This document shows, one piece after another, positions 61,438 to 64,000 of a stretch of DNA of 64,000 nt. This stretch comes from Sporolactobacillus laevolacticus DSM 442 (GTDB lineage Bacteria; Bacillota; Bacilli; Bacillales; Sporolactobacillaceae). Location: assembly GCF_000497245.1 (NCBI RefSeq), contig NZ_AWTC01000015.1, positions 1 through 64,000 of the forward strand. Direction: 5' to 3'. Within the stretch, counting starts at the first letter, position 1, and every line of letters starts with the position of its first letter. The notes beneath the pieces were generated by a model, which was given only the letters and a program-made list of their open reading frames with translations, was not told the origin of the DNA and did no database searches. The position numbers and the translations under genes were made by a program.

Positions 61438-62667
61438 TCACTGTTCAGACAGAATGGCCAGTACCGTATCTAAAGCCACATTCACCCCCTTTGCGCATGC
61501 TTCATACGGTGTCATTTCCTCTTCACAATGACTTTTCCCCTTCACACTCGGCACAAAAATCATGGCGGTGGGAATGTAATCCGCAATATACTGCGCATCA
61601 TGACCCGCGCCGCTATACATCTTTTTGTACGAATAGCCCAGTTCCTTCGTCGATTTCTCCAGTTGGCAGCAGATCGCGCTGTTAAACGCAACCGTATCCC
61701 GCCCCCATAACTTCTTTGTTTTGATCGAGCAGCCTTCAAGCAAATCAGGAAGGGCTTGGATGGTTTGGACGACTTGTTCCACAACCTCCGGATCCTTATG
61801 ACGCGCTTCCAATGTAAAAACAACCCGATCCGGAATCACCGTGTGAATATTGGGCGTGACGATTAATCGGCCCATAGTGTAGACCAGATCCTCGGCCAAG
61901 CTGCTTAACTTCTTTCGCAACTCAGCGATAACATCCGTTGCTGCGAACAGTGCATCTTTTCGCATGCGCATTGGTGTTGTTCCCGCATGATCGGATTCGC
62001 CGGTGACTTCGATCTCATAATTCACCATACCGACAACACCTTCGACAATACCGATACCTAGATTTTCACTTTCCAGCACTGGCCCCTGCTCAATATGCAT
62101 TTCCAGATAAGCCGTTGCTTCTTCCAAACGATTGACTGCATCGCCTTCATACCCACTCGCAGCTAATGCCTGACCAAACGGTACACCGTCAGGATCCATG
62201 CTTTTGAGCATTTCCGACTTGGCAAATTTTCCGGATATAATCCCTGAACACATCATCGCCGGATCAAACCGTGCGCCTTCTTCATTTGTAAAATCTACGA
62301 GGGTAAACGGAATTTTGGGCTTAATATGGTGATCATGAAGGGTTCGTGCAACCTCCAAAGCTGCAATTACACCCAAAACACCATCGAACCGCCCGCCCTT
62401 TTTCACAGAATCTAGATGTGAACCCATCACAAGCGGCGGTTTGTCTACAATGCCTTCCATCGTCGCGTAAATATTGGCCACATCATCGACCTTGACACTC
62501 ATGCCCAATTCTTTGCAGCAATCCACTAGATAATTTCTAGCAGCAACATCTTCTTTGGAAAGCGACAAACGAGTTACACCATTGTTCGCCGTGCGCCCGA
62601 AATCCGCGAATTTTTCAATAGTTTCCTTCAGCCGCTTACTGTTGATCAGTAGTTTCTGTTCCTGCAC
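61438..62667 (-). CDS. N-carbamoyl amino acid amidohydrolase / beta-ureidopropionase (M20 family)
   Basis: A 409-residue M20-type metallo-hydrolase. Motifs are GSHLDSVKKGGRFDGVLG (metal His and Asp), DFTNEEGARF, YLEMHIEQGPVLE and YSGAGHDAQ, matching N-carbamoyl-L-amino acid hydrolase, beta-ureidopropionase and allantoate amidohydrolase. In this operon the likely step is hydrolysis of N-carbamoyl-beta-alanine (or the beta-aminoisobutyrate analogue) to the beta-amino acid, ammonia and CO2. GTG start with AGGAG about 10 bases upstream. It is unrelated in detail to the two M20D genes at 9-11 kb. Confidence 0.88.
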   Translation of the reverse strand: MQEQKLLINSKRLKETIEKFADFGRTANNGVTRLSLSKEDVAARNYLVDCCKELGMSVKVDDVANIYATMEGIVDKPPLVMGSHLDSVKKGGRFDGVLGVIAALEVARTLHDHHIKPKIPFTLVDFTNEEGARFDPAMMCSGIISGKFAKSEMLKSMDPDGVPFGQALAASGYEGDAVNRLEEATAYLEMHIEQGPVLESENLGIGIVEGVVGMVNYEIEVTGESDHAGTTPMRMRKDALFAATDVIAELRKKLSSLAEDLVYTMGRLIVTPNIHTVIPDRVVFTLEARHKDPEVVEQVVQTIQALPDLLEGCSIKTKKLWGRDTVAFNSAICCQLEKSTKELGYSYKKMYSGAGHDAQYIADYIPTAMIFVPSVKGKSHCEEEMTPYEACAKGVNVALDTVLAILSEQ

Positions 62668-62818
62668 GTGCGATCATCTCCTGCAAAATCAAGTCCATCC
62701 AAACCCCGCATCTAAGACTCTTGCAAAGCGTAAATTAAATTTTTTTCACTCTCTGTTTCGCCTTTTTAAAGGAAATATCTTTCATTGCAGGTCAAAGATT
62801 CCCGTTAACCCTGCATAT

Positions 62819-64000
62819 TTATTTGGCCATTAGCGGCTGATCCGCAAAGAGATCTTCCCTTTCGAATTTCATCAACGCATGCTCGAATAGATCCATTGCC
62901 TCATTGATTTGCTGTTCGGTAATGATCAGCGGAGGGGCAACCATCACACTTGATTCATGTGAATAAGTATAGAAGCCTTGTTCCATAAGTAGACCAACAA
63001 ATTTTTTCATTAAGCCGACTGCATCCTTCCCGTAGTCCATCCCGTAAGAAATAATTGGCTCCTTCGTCTGCTTATTCTTGACGAGCTCTACTGCGGCAAA
63101 CAACCCGATATGACGAACATCGCCAACTGAGGCAAATTCACGGAGCTGTTCCAACCTTGCCGCCAGTACCTTGCCCATCTCAGCCGCATGCTCAATTAGG
63201 TCCTCATCTTTATAAATATCAAGTGTAGCACAGCCGATCTGGGTCGATACTGTATGGCCGCTATAAGTCAGACCGGTCATCAAGACATGATCATCGAAAT
63301 ATTTGGCAACCTCTTCACTGACAATCACACCCCCAAGCGGACTATATCCGCAAGTCACGCCCTTGGCGAACGTCATGATATCCGGTTCAAGATCAAAGTG
63401 ATCAACCGCAAACATTTTTCCTGTCCGCCCGAATCCCGACATGACCTCGTCGCAGATCATCAGAATCCCGTATTTCGTACAGAGTTCACGGACACCTTCC
63501 ATGTAGCCCTTCGGTGGAATCAAGACACCGTTGCTTCCCGGAATGGTCTCCATGAAGATTGCTGCAATAGAATCCGGCCCTTCATACAAGATTTGGCTAT
63601 TCAACCGATCCAAATAAAAAGCTGCCGCAGCTTCCTCATTTTCAAATTTAACCTTTTCACGATACAAGTAAGGCGTCTCAAATTTGATAAATCCTGGGAG
63701 TCCGGGTTCAACCGTAAATCGACGGTTTTCACCGGAAAGATTACCGGCTCCGAACGTGGCTCCGTGATAAGAACGATAGCGTGAAAAAATTTTATAACGA
63801 CCGGTGACCATGCGCGCAATTTTCACGGCGTGATCGTTTGAATCTGCACCCCCGTTAGCGAAAAATACTTTCGCCATATTCTTGGGAGCAACCTCGATGA
63901 TCTTGCGCGCTAATTCCGCTTTCGAGGCGGTAGCAAATCCTGGGGAAGCGAGTGGAATCTCTCCGATATGCCTGAATTCTTCCATTAGTTTCGGATGATT
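62819..64000 (-). CDS. Class III aminotransferase, partial (5' end beyond the window)
   Basis: At least 393 codons; the frame is open to the last base of the window, so the N-terminus is missing. PLP-enzyme features include MICDEVMSGFGRTGK (Asp for the pyridine nitrogen), TFAKGVTCGYSPLGG (Lys forms the Schiff base), and GADSNDHAVKIARMVTGRYKI near the start. This is the omega-amino acid:pyruvate type. In the operon it would transaminate beta-alanine to malonic semialdehyde, the last step of reductive pyrimidine breakdown. Specificity is inferred from context. Confidence 0.86.
   Translation of the reverse strand, partial: NHPKLMEEFRHIGEIPLASPGFATASKAELARKIIEVAPKNMAKVFFANGGADSNDHAVKIARMVTGRYKIFSRYRSYHGATFGAGNLSGENRRFTVEPGLPGFIKFETPYLYREKVKFENEEAAAAFYLDRLNSQILYEGPDSIAAIFMETIPGSNGVLIPPKGYMEGVRELCTKYGILMICDEVMSGFGRTGKMFAVDHFDLEPDIMTFAKGVTCGYSPLGGVIVSEEVAKYFDDHVLMTGLTYSGHTVSTQIGCATLDIYKDEDLIEHAAEMGKVLAARLEQLREFASVGDVRHIGLFAAVELVKNKQTKEPIISYGMDYGKDAVGLMKKFVGLLMEQGFYTYSHESSVMVAPPLIITEQQINEAMDLFEHALMKFEREDLFADQPLMAK

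Overview
The window reads as chromosome of a low-to-mid GC, Gram-positive Bacillota bacterium. The evidence is strong AGGAGG-type ribosome sites on nearly every gene, SH3_3-bearing wall enzymes, a LytR-CpsA-Psr ligase, mannose-family PTS genes, CcpA-type cre sites and a structured interspersed repeat of a type I know from Bacillaceae. The mix of L-sorbose, fructan and alpha-glucan use would suit a Sporolactobacillus-like or Bacillus-like saccharolytic organism, but no marker gene here fixes the genus. I see no rRNA, tRNA, insertion sequence, prophage or CRISPR array.

Layout. 1-3.5 kb: diverged intergenic repeats, a small unknown gene, and a flippase plus GT4 glycosyltransferase pair. 3.5-13.4 kb: succinate-semialdehyde dehydrogenase, a secreted lysozyme-like/amidase fusion, a D-2-hydroxyacid dehydrogenase, two adjacent M20 amidohydrolases, a PuuD-like hydrolase and a YheO/DauR-type regulator whose 5' end looks damaged. 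13.7-21.6 kb: an L-sorbose locus (sorR divergent from sorF-A-B-C-D-E), with a pentulose-phosphate epimerase and a histidine phosphatase sharing what looks like the same regulatory signature. 21.9-37.2 kb: a sigma-like factor, a chemoreceptor, an S9 peptidase, OsmC, LCP ligase, Fe-alcohol dehydrogenase, HAD phosphatase, AEC transporter, ketopantoate-reductase-like protein, a secreted glucosaminidase and a C69 dipeptidase.

37.4-52.2 kb is an extracellular carbohydrate island, all on the minus strand: a LevB-like endolevanase and a second GH32 fructanase, each preceded by a cre; a GH26 lipoprotein next to a membrane GT2-PilZ polysaccharide synthase; and two very large secreted alpha-glucan hydrolases (GH31, GH15) that share the same tail of helical repeats and two SH3 domains. 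52.8-64 kb is a minus-strand pyrimidine/hydantoin catabolic operon: aminotransferase (cut by the window end), N-carbamoyl amidohydrolase, NCS1 permease, preT, preA, a 77-residue unknown, hyuA, hyuB.

The most unusual signals are three intergenic arrays with a strict 21-bp period but different sequences; a GT2-PilZ/GH26 pair that may be a c-di-GMP-controlled exopolysaccharide module; hyuAB and a small unknown protein inside a reductive pyrimidine operon; a probable AUU start on the AEC transporter; a probable frameshift at the start of the YheO regulator; and shared regulatory motifs tying rpe and a phosphatase to the sorbose regulon. All calls come from reading the sequence and remembered family knowledge; no searches were run.
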